Of a stretch of DNA of 64,000 nt, positions 45,816 to 58,179 are shown piece by piece (positions within the stretch are counted from its first letter, which is position 1; every line of letters begins with the position of its first letter). The notes beneath the pieces are model-generated. The model saw only the letters and a program-made list of their open reading frames with translations. It was not told the DNA's origin and searched no databases. Source of the stretch: Pseudomonadota bacterium (GTDB lineage Bacteria > Pseudomonadota > Alphaproteobacteria > Rhizobiales > Rhizobiaceae); NCBI GenBank assembly GCA_023404095.1, contig JAEYDD010000053.1:39078-103077 (forward strand), read 5' to 3'. The position numbers and the translations under genes are program-made.

Positions 45816-45935
45816 GCCATGGATCCTCAAATGTTTGCCGGACGGTAGCATCCGGCGCAGGAATGTCGAGCAGGAATCCGGAACAAGATAGGGCGCGGCG
45901 CGTTCTCATTTCCGAACAACCAAGGGAGTAGATAG

Positions 45936-46310
45936 ATGATTCCGCAGGACGCAAACATCAGGGAAACCGAAGCCCTCATCGCGAGCGACAAGGTCGAGGG
46001 AACGTCCGTCTATGGGGCCGACGGCAAGCACATCGGCTCGATTGAACGTCTCATCCTCGACAAGCGCAGCGGCCATGTTTCCTATGCCGTACTCAGCTTC
46101 GGCGGGTTCCTCGGCATCGGCAGCGACCATTATCCGCTGCCCTGGGGTAAGCTGAGCTACGACGAAAGCCTTGGCGGCTATCGCGTCGACGTGACGAAGG
46201 ACCAGGTGGAGGCCGCACCGCACTACGACAGCGGCGCCGATTACGAATGGAACCGCCGCAACGGCAAGCTCATCCATGATTACTACGGCGTCCCGCCGTA
46301 CTGGATGTAA
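45936..46310 (+). CDS. PRC-barrel domain protein
   Basis: A 124-residue protein with a PRC-barrel core: VEGTSVYGADGKHIGSIERL and VLSFGGFLGIGSDHYPLPWGKL, then an aromatic C-terminal tail ending YYGVPPYWM. No signal peptide. It belongs to the same family as the protein at 39235 but with a longer tail. ATG 45936 follows AAGGGAGTAG. The function of such stress-associated barrel proteins in rhizobia is undefined. Confidence 0.87.
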   Translation: MIPQDANIRETEALIASDKVEGTSVYGADGKHIGSIERLILDKRSGHVSYAVLSFGGFLGIGSDHYPLPWGKLSYDESLGGYRVDVTKDQVEAAPHYDSGADYEWNRRNGKLIHDYYGVPPYWM

Positions 46311-46319
46311 CTGTCCCGA

Positions 46320-47498
46320 TCAGCGTCGCAGCGCAGCGTCCAGATGCGCTGCGACCTTGAATGACGGCGGTAGCCCAAGGCTGCCGCCGTTGATCTGCGT
46401 GACGACGGCCCGCGCCAGTTCGTGCGCCACCCCGAAGCTGATCTTGAAGCCGCCGGTGAGAAGGCTCACCGAGGCGAAATCCGGATGCGCTCCTGCCATT
46501 GGATCGCGCCCGATCGCCTTCGGCCGCAAACCCGCCCAGCGCTCGATCAGCGTGGCGCGGCGAAGAACCGGCGCCAGGGCAAACGCCCGCTCGACGACCC
46601 CGTCCAGCAAGGCATCGGTAGAGGCTGGGTCATCGAACTGGTCCTCGCTGGTGCTGCCGACCGCGCAATATCCATCCTCATGGGGCACGACATAGGTGCC
46701 GCTATCGAAGAGGATCGGCAGCGACGGGTCGATATCCCCCTTGAACAGTGCCGCCTGTCCCTTGACGGCGACGCCGAGCGGTTTGCCGTCCACCGCGACG
46801 AGGTCATGAAGAAACTTGAAACTGCCCACGCCCGCCGAAACGATGACATGGCCGAAGGCGATTTGGTCGCCGTCACACGTACGCGCCACACGTGCTACGG
46901 GGTCGATCGAGACGACGTCCGCTCCAGCGAAGACGCGGACAAGCGGCGCGTCGTCGAGGGCCTTACCAAGTAGCGCCAAAAGCTTGCGCGGCGAGACACG
47001 GCCGGCAAGGCGATCGAAGGCAACGCCGCTTTCGGCAACAGCGACATCCGGCCACGCGGGAAACGGCGGCGTGTCCAGAACATCGAAGGAGAACCTCCTG
47101 CCTTCGCAGGTCCACGCGGTCGCCGCATCGGCAGAATGCCGCAGCGCCCGGTCGCGATGATGGGCGGCCGAAAGCGGGATCAGCCGGCCGCTGCGGCGAT
47201 AGCCGGCGGAAAGGCCGGTTTGCGCCTCCAGCGCCGCGATCTCCTCCTCCAGGGAAACGAGCGCCTGAAGCTGGAACTGCTTCTTGTCGTTCCACCGATC
47301 CGGCAGATGCGGCATCAGCGCCCCGAGCAGGCCGCCGCTGGCACCCGCACCGATTCGGCTGCGCTCGGCCACGACGACGGAGAGCCCCGCGCGCGCTGCC
47401 ATGAGCGCCGCCCACAAGCCCATGATCCCGGCGCCCACCACCAGCACGTCGGGTCGCGATTGACCGAAAAGGCTTGCGCGACTATCCACTGACGGCAT
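46320..47498 (-). CDS. FAD-dependent oxidoreductase (DAO family), possible MnmC oxidase counterpart
   Basis: A 392-residue flavoprotein. VLVVGAGIMGLWAALMAARAG is the dinucleotide-binding motif, and the C-terminal FKISFGVAHELARAVV carries the second FAD contact. It is of the glycine-oxidase/DAO type. It is head-to-head with mnmD; in E. coli the two activities are fused in MnmC, whose C-terminal oxidase removes the carboxymethyl group of cmnm5s2U34. A split MnmC is therefore plausible (inference). Start ATG 47498 has AGGAG upstream; a TTG three codons earlier and a GTG at 47489 are alternatives. Confidence 0.82.
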   Translation of the reverse strand: MPSVDSRASLFGQSRPDVLVVGAGIMGLWAALMAARAGLSVVVAERSRIGAGASGGLLGALMPHLPDRWNDKKQFQLQALVSLEEEIAALEAQTGLSAGYRRSGRLIPLSAAHHRDRALRHSADAATAWTCEGRRFSFDVLDTPPFPAWPDVAVAESGVAFDRLAGRVSPRKLLALLGKALDDAPLVRVFAGADVVSIDPVARVARTCDGDQIAFGHVIVSAGVGSFKFLHDLVAVDGKPLGVAVKGQAALFKGDIDPSLPILFDSGTYVVPHEDGYCAVGSTSEDQFDDPASTDALLDGVVERAFALAPVLRRATLIERWAGLRPKAIGRDPMAGAHPDFASVSLLTGGFKISFGVAHELARAVVTQINGGSLGLPPSFKVAAHLDAALRR

Positions 47499-48255
47499 GG
47501 CTGACAATGCTCCTGAAATCGCCCCCGCGGCGACCGGCTCGACCGCCGATGTGGCCCCCGACTTCGCCCCCGACCTGGCGCTGGACTGGCATGAGGGCGA
47601 TATGCCCTATTCACAGGCCTATGGCGACCACTTTTATTGCCGCACCGACGGCAGGCTCGAATGTGCGCACGTGTTCCACGAGGGCAACGGCCTGCCGGAA
47701 CGCTGGACGGAAGGGGGCGATTTCACGATCGGCGAACTCGGCTTCGGCACCGGGCTCAACTTCTGCGAGACCTGGCGGCGGTGGAGAGCGGAGGGTGTTG
47801 CCGGGAAACTGCACTTCGTCTCCTTCGAGCGCTTCCCGCTGCCGCGTGCGGCGATCGACCGCGCGCTCGCCCATTGGCCCGAGATCGACGCCGAGCGGCA
47901 TGCCCTTTGCAGCCTCTGGCCCAGCGCTCCCAACGGTATCGGCAACATAGATCTCGCCCTCGACGAAGCGACGCAGCTGACCGTCGTCTGCGGCCCCGCG
48001 TTCGAGCGGCTTTCCCAGTGCACCGTGTCTTTCGATGCCTGGTATCTCGACGGCTTCGCCCCGTCCAGGAACCCCGACATGTGGTCGGCCGAACTCATGG
48101 CGCAGGTCTTCGCGCACACCAGGCAGGGCGGCACCTTCGCCACTTATGCGGCGGCGGGTTTCGTCCGGCGAAACCTCGCCGGCGCCGGATTTTCGGTGGA
48201 ACGGCGGCCGGGCTTTGCCGGAAAGCGCGAGATGCTGTGCGGCATTCGCTCCTGA
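47497..48255 (+). CDS. mnmD: tRNA 5-methylaminomethyl-2-thiouridine methyltransferase MnmD
   Basis: A 252-residue SAM-dependent enzyme, equivalent to the N-terminal domain of E. coli MnmC. It methylates nm5s2U34 to mnm5s2U34 at the tRNA wobble base. FTIGELGFGTGLNF is the SAM site, and DAWYLDGFAPSRNPDMWS the family active-site motif. The first 30 residues are Ala/Pro-rich and not conserved-looking. Its ATG (47497-47499) shares two bases with the start codon of the divergent FAD gene, and no ribosome binding site is obvious. Confidence 0.9.
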   Translation: MADNAPEIAPAATGSTADVAPDFAPDLALDWHEGDMPYSQAYGDHFYCRTDGRLECAHVFHEGNGLPERWTEGGDFTIGELGFGTGLNFCETWRRWRAEGVAGKLHFVSFERFPLPRAAIDRALAHWPEIDAERHALCSLWPSAPNGIGNIDLALDEATQLTVVCGPAFERLSQCTVSFDAWYLDGFAPSRNPDMWSAELMAQVFAHTRQGGTFATYAAAGFVRRNLAGAGFSVERRPGFAGKREMLCGIRS

Positions 48256-48346
48256 CAGTGCAACAGCTTCAGGAAGAGGCCGTGCAGGCGGCGTCAAAAA
48301 ATGCGTTCGCCGGCAGCAGCGCCGGCCGGTGGCGACGCACGCCTCC

Positions 48347-52084
<3,738 letters not shown>

Positions 52085-52280
52085 TTCCGCGATTAGCATG
52101 CAGGTTTTGAACAGATGGTTAAGAAAATATTGTGCTACGCCGCTTGGTTGCATCGATACAGCCAGCAATTGTCGTTCTCGCGGATAGATCGGTCCAACAT
52201 GCGGCGTGTCGCAAATGGCCCGTCATCTGTGGCTGGGCTGTGGCAGGATCGCCAGACGATAACGCCAATCGGGACGGATC

Positions 52281-53873
52281 ATGGGTAACGTCGTAGACTT
52301 CGAGCTGCACGCGGCCAACCAGACGGGGGAAGGCCCCGTCGAGCGCAGAAGACGCTCCGGCGGACGTGCTGCAGAAAGGCAGAGGGCAGCGCCGAAGGGG
52401 TCAAAGTACCTCAACCTCGTCAATCCGCTGGCAAGCTCGGCGATCCTCTCCGAGGACGCACTGGAGGCCGTCCATCAGGCGTCCCTGACGATCCTCGAAG
52501 AAATCGGCATGGACATCATCCTGCCGGAGGCGCGCGAGCGGATGAAGGCGGCCGGCGCCGACGTCACGCCGGGGACCGATCGCGTGCGCTTCGACCGCGG
52601 CCTGATCATGGAGATGGTGGCATCCGCACCTTCAAGCTTCACGATGCACGCGCGCAATCCGGCGCGCAACGTCGACATCGGCGGCAACAACCTCGTCTTC
52701 GCCCAGATCGCCTCGGCACCCTTTGTCGCGGATCGCGAGGGCGGACGGCGCGCGGGCAACCAGGAGGACTTCCGCAAGCTCGTGAAGCTGGCCCAGTCCT
52801 ATGACATCATCCACACCACCGGCGGCTATCCGGTCGAACCGGTGGACCTGCACGCCTCCGTCCGCCATCTCGACTGCCTGTCGGACATGGTGAAGCTCAC
52901 CGACAAGGTGTTCCACGTCTACTCCCTCGGCAAGCAGCGCAACATCGACGGCATCGAAATCGCGCGGATCGGCCGCGGAATCTCGATGGAGCAGATGGAG
53001 CGCGAACCGTCGCTCTTCACCATCATCAACACCTCCTCGCCGCTCAGGCTCGACGGGCCGATGCTGCAGGGGATCATCGAGATGTCCTCGCGCAATCAGG
53101 TCGTGGTGGTGACGCCCTTTACACTGGCCGGCGCAATGGCTCCGGTGACCATCGCCGGCGCCGTCGTCCAGCAGAACGCGGAAGCGCTCTGCGGCATCGC
53201 CTTCACCCAGATGGTGCGCAAGGGCGCGCCCGTCATGTATGGTGGCTTCACCTCCAATGTCGACATGAAGACCGGCGCACCCGCCTTCGGGACGCCGGAA
53301 TACATGAAAGCGGTGATTGCCGGCGGGCAGCTGGCGCGCAGGTACAAAATTCCCTACCGCACCTCCAACACCAACGCCTCCAACACGCTGGACGCGCAGG
53401 CGGCCTATGAATCGGCCTTTTCGCTTTGGGCGCTGACGCAAGCCGGCGGCAACTTCGTCATGCATGCCGCCGGCTGGAGCGAAGGCGGCCTGACGGCCTC
53501 CTTCGAAAAATTCATCCTCGATGTGGACATGCTTCAGATGGTGGCGGAGTTCCTGACTCCGCTCGATGCGAGCCCAGACGCGCTCGGCCTCGACGCGGTG
53601 CGCGACGTCGGGCCCGGGGGCCACTTCTTCGGCACGGCGCATACGCTTGCAAGATACGAGACGGCCTTTTATTCGCCGATCCTTTCCGACTGGAGAAATT
53701 TCGAGACCTGGTCCGAAGCCGGCCGCCCGACCACCTACGACCACGCCAATCGCGTCTTCAAGGAAAAGCTGAACGCCTACGAGCGCCCGCCCATCGATCC
53801 GGCGGTCGAGGACGAACTCGACGCCTTCGTCGCAAGGCGCAAGCAGGAAGGCGGCGTTCCGACCGACTTCTGA
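52281..53873 (+). CDS. Trimethylamine methyltransferase (MttB) superfamily protein, non-pyrrolysine
   Basis: A 530-residue TIM-barrel methyltransferase of the MttB superfamily, read through without any in-frame TAG, so it is a pyrrolysine-free member. Recognisable parts are ALEAVHQASLTILEEIGMDI, GGYPVEPVDLHASVRHLDC and the late RDVGPGGHFFGTAHTLARYE. Characterised non-Pyl relatives demethylate quaternary amines such as glycine betaine, proline betaine or carnitine onto a corrinoid protein. No corrinoid protein is adjacent. The first 40 residues are an Arg-rich extension. ATG 52281 follows GGGACGGATC. Confidence 0.9.
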   Translation: MGNVVDFELHAANQTGEGPVERRRRSGGRAAERQRAAPKGSKYLNLVNPLASSAILSEDALEAVHQASLTILEEIGMDIILPEARERMKAAGADVTPGTDRVRFDRGLIMEMVASAPSSFTMHARNPARNVDIGGNNLVFAQIASAPFVADREGGRRAGNQEDFRKLVKLAQSYDIIHTTGGYPVEPVDLHASVRHLDCLSDMVKLTDKVFHVYSLGKQRNIDGIEIARIGRGISMEQMEREPSLFTIINTSSPLRLDGPMLQGIIEMSSRNQVVVVTPFTLAGAMAPVTIAGAVVQQNAEALCGIAFTQMVRKGAPVMYGGFTSNVDMKTGAPAFGTPEYMKAVIAGGQLARRYKIPYRTSNTNASNTLDAQAAYESAFSLWALTQAGGNFVMHAAGWSEGGLTASFEKFILDVDMLQMVAEFLTPLDASPDALGLDAVRDVGPGGHFFGTAHTLARYETAFYSPILSDWRNFETWSEAGRPTTYDHANRVFKEKLNAYERPPIDPAVEDELDAFVARRKQEGGVPTDF

Positions 53874-53882
53874 CGGCCGCGA

Positions 53883-54401
53883 TCACTTCGGCGCCGGAGC
53901 CGCTCCGTCCGGAAAGATGATCGTCATGACGGGGAAAGCCGGCTTCTCGCCGGGGCCGAGCGGTCCGGGAACCTTGTTTTCAACCGGCGCCAGCGACTTC
54001 AGGAACTTCGCGATCGCCATGACGTCCTCCGCCGTCAGTTTGGCGAAGGCGTGCCAGGGCATGATCGGGGCCAGAATCCGCCCGTCGGGCCGCTCGCCCG
54101 TTTGCAGCGCCTTGACGATCTGCTCTTCCGACCAGTCTCCGAGACCGGTCTTGTCCGGCGTGAGGTTGGGACCGACGAAGATGCCCTGCGGCATCTGGAA
54201 GCCGACGTCCGACCCGGAAAGATAGGTCTCCGGCGTCGTCTTTCCGAAGAAATAGCCCGGCGAATGGCAGTCGTTGCAGCCGCCGAACTGGACGAGATAA
54301 CGCCCTCGTTCGACCGGCGTCTCCGCCCGCGCGGGAGCGCTCGGCCAGAAGACGGGACAGAGAACAAGCACTGACAGGGCAACGGCTCGATGCGCTTGCA
54401 T
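53883..54401 (-). CDS. Periplasmic c-type cytochrome
   Basis: A 172-residue exported protein with a signal peptide (about 1-26, ending APARAE) and the haem motif C42-N-D-C-H46. It has one haem site only. Later parts (WSEEQIVKALQTGERPDGR, MPWHAFAKLTAEDVMAIAKFL) are like the diheme/monoheme cytochromes that serve alcohol, aldehyde or isoquinoline-type dehydrogenases. ATG 54401 follows AAAGGAGCG. It ends 10 bases from the convergent MttB-family gene; a functional link to demethylation is possible but unproven. Confidence 0.88.
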   Translation of the reverse strand: MQAHRAVALSVLVLCPVFWPSAPARAETPVERGRYLVQFGGCNDCHSPGYFFGKTTPETYLSGSDVGFQMPQGIFVGPNLTPDKTGLGDWSEEQIVKALQTGERPDGRILAPIMPWHAFAKLTAEDVMAIAKFLKSLAPVENKVPGPLGPGEKPAFPVMTIIFPDGAAPAPK

Positions 54402-54550
54402 GGCGACGCTCCTTTGAGGGTGGCGCACTATACCAATCGAGCAAACAGGCCGGCAATTCGGGCAAAGGGGGTACTGGGGCGTCGAACCGATGCTGTTCCC
54501 CGCGACGGGGAATGGGAGCAGCCTCTGCGGCCGCTCCCACACCGGCTGCC

Positions 54551-54997
54551 CTATTCGAACATGATGGAGCGCACCGAGGAGACCAGTTTATCCGTCGGCA
54601 GGTTGGTGAAATCCTTGTCGATCTCCGCCGTCGTCCGCTCGCGCGCCTTCGAGCCGAGCATCGTCCGCAGATCGCCAAGCGTCTGCGGCGCCGCGCACAC
54701 GATCAGCCGGTCGAAAGCGCCGGCGCCGGCATAGCCTTCCAGCTTCTCCGCCACCTCGGCGGTGAACCGCTGCTGCTCGTCGCGGACGGGATCGCTGGTG
54801 TATTCCATCGCTGAACGCCCGGGACCGTGGGAGGAGAAACTGCGGCCCGGCCGGTCGCTCATGATATCCTGTGCCTTCTTCGGATCACTGCGAAAAATCT
54901 CCTGTTCGGGGCTCTTCTGGTCGTCCTTGAGGAAGTTGACCCCCTTCAGCAGGCGGGCCTGATTACCGTCGGCGGCGAGTATCCATGTAGTCGTCAT
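54551..54997 (-). CDS. Host-attachment family protein
   Basis: A 148-residue protein starting MTTTWILAADGNQARLLKG, with FDRLIVCAAPQTLGDLRTML near residue 95. This pattern belongs to the Host_attach family, named from Agrobacterium genes reported to be needed for attachment to plant cells; the fold is related to eRF1/baeRF domains. Actual function is uncertain. ATG 54997 follows AAAGGAGTGAGC; the frame continues upstream without a binding site. Confidence 0.85.
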   Translation of the reverse strand: MTTTWILAADGNQARLLKGVNFLKDDQKSPEQEIFRSDPKKAQDIMSDRPGRSFSSHGPGRSAMEYTSDPVRDEQQRFTAEVAEKLEGYAGAGAFDRLIVCAAPQTLGDLRTMLGSKARERTTAEIDKDFTNLPTDKLVSSVRSIMFE

Positions 54998-55000
54998 TTC

Positions 55001-55423
55001 GTGCTCACTCCTTTCGCGGTGACCGGCTGCAGCATCCATTGCCACAGCCGTTTCCAAAGACAGAAATGGTACATCCCAAAGGTGCAACGCGAGGCAGGGT
55101 GTCGGGTTCCCGGCCTATTGCAGTGCGAGGGTCATGCCGCACCCGCGAAAACTCGTGCTTGACTTTCCAGCCCAAAAGCACGACATGGGGCCTGCGTCTC
55201 CTTTCGGCCGCCGCGTGAGCGAGCCCTGCGAACATTTTGATTGGATCGCGGAAGAAGGACGAGCGCAAGCGAAATCGTTGCCGCCACAAGGCGGAAGACT
55301 GCGCCAGACGCCTCCATCAACCCACAAGTTCCCAATTCACGCGGGGTTCTTGACGCCAGACGTTTCCGGACCGGCATGGTGCCTGTCCGGCTGACGCGTT
55401 TGGCGCCCCGAAAGGCTATTGAC
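55001..55423. other. Long noncoding upstream region of the DEAD-box helicase gene
   Basis: A 420-base stretch between the divergent host-attachment and helicase genes. No conserved small gene is evident. TTGACG at 55349 and CTTGAC at 55157 could be -35 boxes, but neither has a good -10. A long 5' leader, as is usual for cold-induced RNA helicase genes, would fit but is not shown. Confidence 0.4.
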
Positions 55424-56917
55424 TTGACGACTTTTAACGAACTCGGGCTGTCCAAGAATGTTCTGTCAGCCCTTGAAGTACTTGGCTTTGACAAGCCCAC
55501 TCCCATTCAGGAAAAAGCGATCCCGCTCGTGCTGGCCGGCAACGACCTGATCGGCCTCGCCCAGACCGGCACCGGCAAGACGGCCGCATTCGGCCTGCCG
55601 ATGATCGAGCGGCTGCTCGCCGAGGGCCGCCGCCCCGATCCGCGCAACATCCGCGCACTCGTTCTCGCCCCCACCCGCGAACTCGTGAACCAGATCGCCG
55701 ACAACCTGCGCGACTTCGTCAAGAAGACACAGCTTCGCGTCGTCACCGTCGTCGGCGGCGCCTCCATCAACAAGCAGCAGCAGATGCTGGAGCGCGGCAC
55801 CGACATCCTCGTCGCCACCCCCGGTCGCCTGCTCGACCTCGTCGCCCGCAAGGCCGTGACGCTGACACAGGGCCGCTATCTCGTGCTCGACGAAGCCGAC
55901 CAGATGCTTGATCTTGGCTTCATCCACGACCTGCGCAAGATCTCCAAGCTGGTCCCGAAGAACCGCCAGACGCTGCTTTTCTCCGCCACCATGCCGAAGC
56001 TGATCTCAGAGCTCGCCGGCGAGTATCTGACCAACCCGCAAAAGGTTGAGGTGACACCGCCCGGCAAGGCCGCCGACAAGGTCGAGCAGTATGTCCACTT
56101 CGTTCCCGGCAAGGACCAGAAGACACAGATCCTCCGGCAGTCGCTGAGCGACAATCCGGACGGGCTGTCGCTGATCTTCTCGCGCACCAAGCATGGCGCC
56201 GAAAAGCTGATGAAGCACCTCGATCACATTGGCTTCAAGGCCGCCTCGATCCATGGCAACAAGAGCCAGGGCCAGCGTGAGCGGGCACTGAAGGCGTTCC
56301 GCGAAGGCGAGATCCGCGTGCTGGTTGCGACAGACGTCGCCGCCCGCGGGATCGACATCCCCGGCGTGACCCACGTCTACAACTACGACCTGCCGGAAGT
56401 GCCCGACGCCTATGTTCACCGCATCGGCCGCACCGCCCGCAACGGCCGTGAAGGCATCGCGATCGCGTTCTGCGCGCCCGACGACATCCGCCTCCTGCGC
56501 GACATCGAGAAGCTGATGGGCATCTCGATCGCCGTTGCCAGCGGCGAAGTTCCGGCAGATCTCGCCGGCGCCGGCGGAAAATCGAAGAAGGGCCGCGGCG
56601 GCAGGGGCCAGCGCAGTGCCCAGCAGCGCCCTGCCCGCCCGCAGGGCCTGGGCGCCCGCGGCGCGCAGCAGGACAGGTCCGAGGGCCAGATCGTCGATCG
56701 CGGCTTCTCCGACCGTCCGCAGAAGCGCCAGGAACGGCGTGCAGACGTTTCCAGTCAGGACGGCACGACCGCCAACCGCCACGCGCCGGGCCGGCCCGAT
56801 CAGAAACAGGGCGAAGGCCGCAACCGCAATCATGCCGGTGGTCGCCCCGCCCGCAACAACGGTGGCCGCAACGGCCAGCAGCGTCGCCAGGGCAATCAGC
56901 GTCGCGAGCAGGCCTGA
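55424..56917 (+). CDS. DEAD-box ATP-dependent RNA helicase
   Basis: A 497-residue helicase of the RhlE/CsdA group. Motifs in order are the Q motif near PTPIQEKAIP, I AQTGTGKT, Ia PTRELVNQ, Ib TPGRLLD, II DEAD, III SAT, V VATDVAARGID and VI HRIGRTARNGREG. The last 130 residues are a low-complexity Arg/Gly/Gln/Asn tail that should bind RNA. It unwinds structured RNA, probably in ribosome assembly or cold adaptation. TTG 55424 (MTTFNELGLS) with AAAGG upstream fits the conserved start; an ATG at 55376 would add 16 residues. Confidence 0.92.
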   Translation: MTTFNELGLSKNVLSALEVLGFDKPTPIQEKAIPLVLAGNDLIGLAQTGTGKTAAFGLPMIERLLAEGRRPDPRNIRALVLAPTRELVNQIADNLRDFVKKTQLRVVTVVGGASINKQQQMLERGTDILVATPGRLLDLVARKAVTLTQGRYLVLDEADQMLDLGFIHDLRKISKLVPKNRQTLLFSATMPKLISELAGEYLTNPQKVEVTPPGKAADKVEQYVHFVPGKDQKTQILRQSLSDNPDGLSLIFSRTKHGAEKLMKHLDHIGFKAASIHGNKSQGQRERALKAFREGEIRVLVATDVAARGIDIPGVTHVYNYDLPEVPDAYVHRIGRTARNGREGIAIAFCAPDDIRLLRDIEKLMGISIAVASGEVPADLAGAGGKSKKGRGGRGQRSAQQRPARPQGLGARGAQQDRSEGQIVDRGFSDRPQKRQERRADVSSQDGTTANRHAPGRPDQKQGEGRNRNHAGGRPARNNGGRNGQQRRQGNQRREQA

Positions 56918-56951
56918 GGGCGATCGCGCGTTTTGAACGAGCAGCTTGAGA

Positions 56952-56977
56952 AATGGCGGGCGCCTGCCCGCCATTTC
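56952..56977. terminator. Bidirectional terminator between helicase and DMT exporter
   Basis: AAATGGCGGGC / GCCCGCCATTT, a perfect 11-base stem with a 4-base loop, between two convergent genes. A/T-rich stem ends make it usable from both sides. Confidence 0.75.
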
Positions 56978-56993
56978 CTGTTTGAGGAAGCGC

Positions 56994-57881
56994 CTATTCG
57001 GCCGGGGCGGCGCGCGGGAGCTTGCGGTTTGCCAGATAGACCCCCGCCACAACGATGACGGTGCCCGCGATCATCGGCAGCGTCAGTTCCTCGCCAAAGG
57101 CGATCGCCGCCTCGATCGCCGCCAGCGGCGGCACGAGATAGATCAGCGAGGCCGCGCGCGACACCTGGCCGCGCCGGATCAGGTAGAGCAGCAACAGCAC
57201 GGCGCCCATCGAGATCCCCAGCACCGACCACGCCAGAAGCGCCACGAAACCCCAGGAAAACTCAAATTCCAGCGGCTCCAGCAGCCAGGCGAGCGGCAGC
57301 GTAACCACAAGCGCCCCCAGATACTGCAGGGTGGCGATGGCACGGATGTCGCCGCTGTGCAGATGCTGCTTCTGGTAGATCGTGCCGTAAGTGACCGAGG
57401 CCATGCCGAGCACGTTCACCAGGATCGCAAACGCCGGTACTCCCGCATGCCCCACATCCGTGAACTTCGGCAGTACCGCGATGGCAACGCCGGCAAAGCC
57501 GAGCAGCAGCCCGGTCTTCTGAACCTTCGACAGCTTCTCGCCGACGAAATAGGGCGCCGCAAGTGCCGTCATCAGCGGTTGCAGGGCGGCAATGATGCCC
57601 GAAAGCGCGGCAGGAACACCCTGCCCCACCGCCCACCAGACCGCCGCCAGGTAGAAGCCGTGAAGAAACGCGCCGGAGATCACGGCATGCGCAACAGTGG
57701 CTGCGTCTTTCGGCCAGCGAACGCCGGACATCCGGCAGAGCACGGCAAAAAGCACCGCCGCAGTGGCGTAGCGAATGCTCAGGAACGTCAAGGGATCGGA
57801 ATAGATGCCGCCATACTTCGCGGCGACCCATCCGGTCGACCACAGCAGCACGAAGAGGGCCGGAGCCAGGCGATCGAGCAA
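56994..57881 (-). CDS. DMT/EamA family transporter
   Basis: A 295-residue membrane protein with ten predicted helices in two EamA repeats. The first has LFVLLWSTGWVAAKYGG and the second begins near residue 150. EamA proteins export metabolites such as amino acids, or act as nucleotide-sugar carriers; the substrate is unknown here. The start codon is TTG 57881 (M-L-D-R-L). It is convergent with the helicase gene. Confidence 0.85.
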   Translation of the reverse strand: MLDRLAPALFVLLWSTGWVAAKYGGIYSDPLTFLSIRYATAAVLFAVLCRMSGVRWPKDAATVAHAVISGAFLHGFYLAAVWWAVGQGVPAALSGIIAALQPLMTALAAPYFVGEKLSKVQKTGLLLGFAGVAIAVLPKFTDVGHAGVPAFAILVNVLGMASVTYGTIYQKQHLHSGDIRAIATLQYLGALVVTLPLAWLLEPLEFEFSWGFVALLAWSVLGISMGAVLLLLYLIRRGQVSRAASLIYLVPPLAAIEAAIAFGEELTLPMIAGTVIVVAGVYLANRKLPRAAPAE

Positions 57882-58179
57882 CTTTCACACTCCGACGGAC
57901 GCATGCGCGAGCGTTAGGGCCGCGCGCCGCGATCGTCAAAGCAATAATGCTGATGATTAGGTTCAATGACGCACAACCATGAGCGCCGCCGATGCTTTGC
58001 GCAAATGCCTATTAAAAGGGCAACAACCCTCGCCAGGCGTGCGATCCGTCCCGCCGTAGCGCCCTGACGGAACGCAAGGCCGCCCGCTCGCTGCCCTTTA
58101 TTCGCGCTTTCTGGAAATTTGCTTTTCGATTGAGCACGGTTCTTGCATTGCCTCATGCGTTGTACTCAAATGGCAAAAA

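Noticed and set aside
52281..53873. Possible pyrrolysine codon in the MttB-family gene
   Set aside because: The frame is uninterrupted from start to TGA with no in-frame TAG, so it is a non-pyrrolysine member.
57882..58179. Possible tRNA or small gene in the AT-rich gap before the ATP-grasp gene
   Set aside because: There is a TTTGCGCAAA palindrome (57996-58005) and promoter-like AT-rich DNA, but no cloverleaf and no convincing coding frame.
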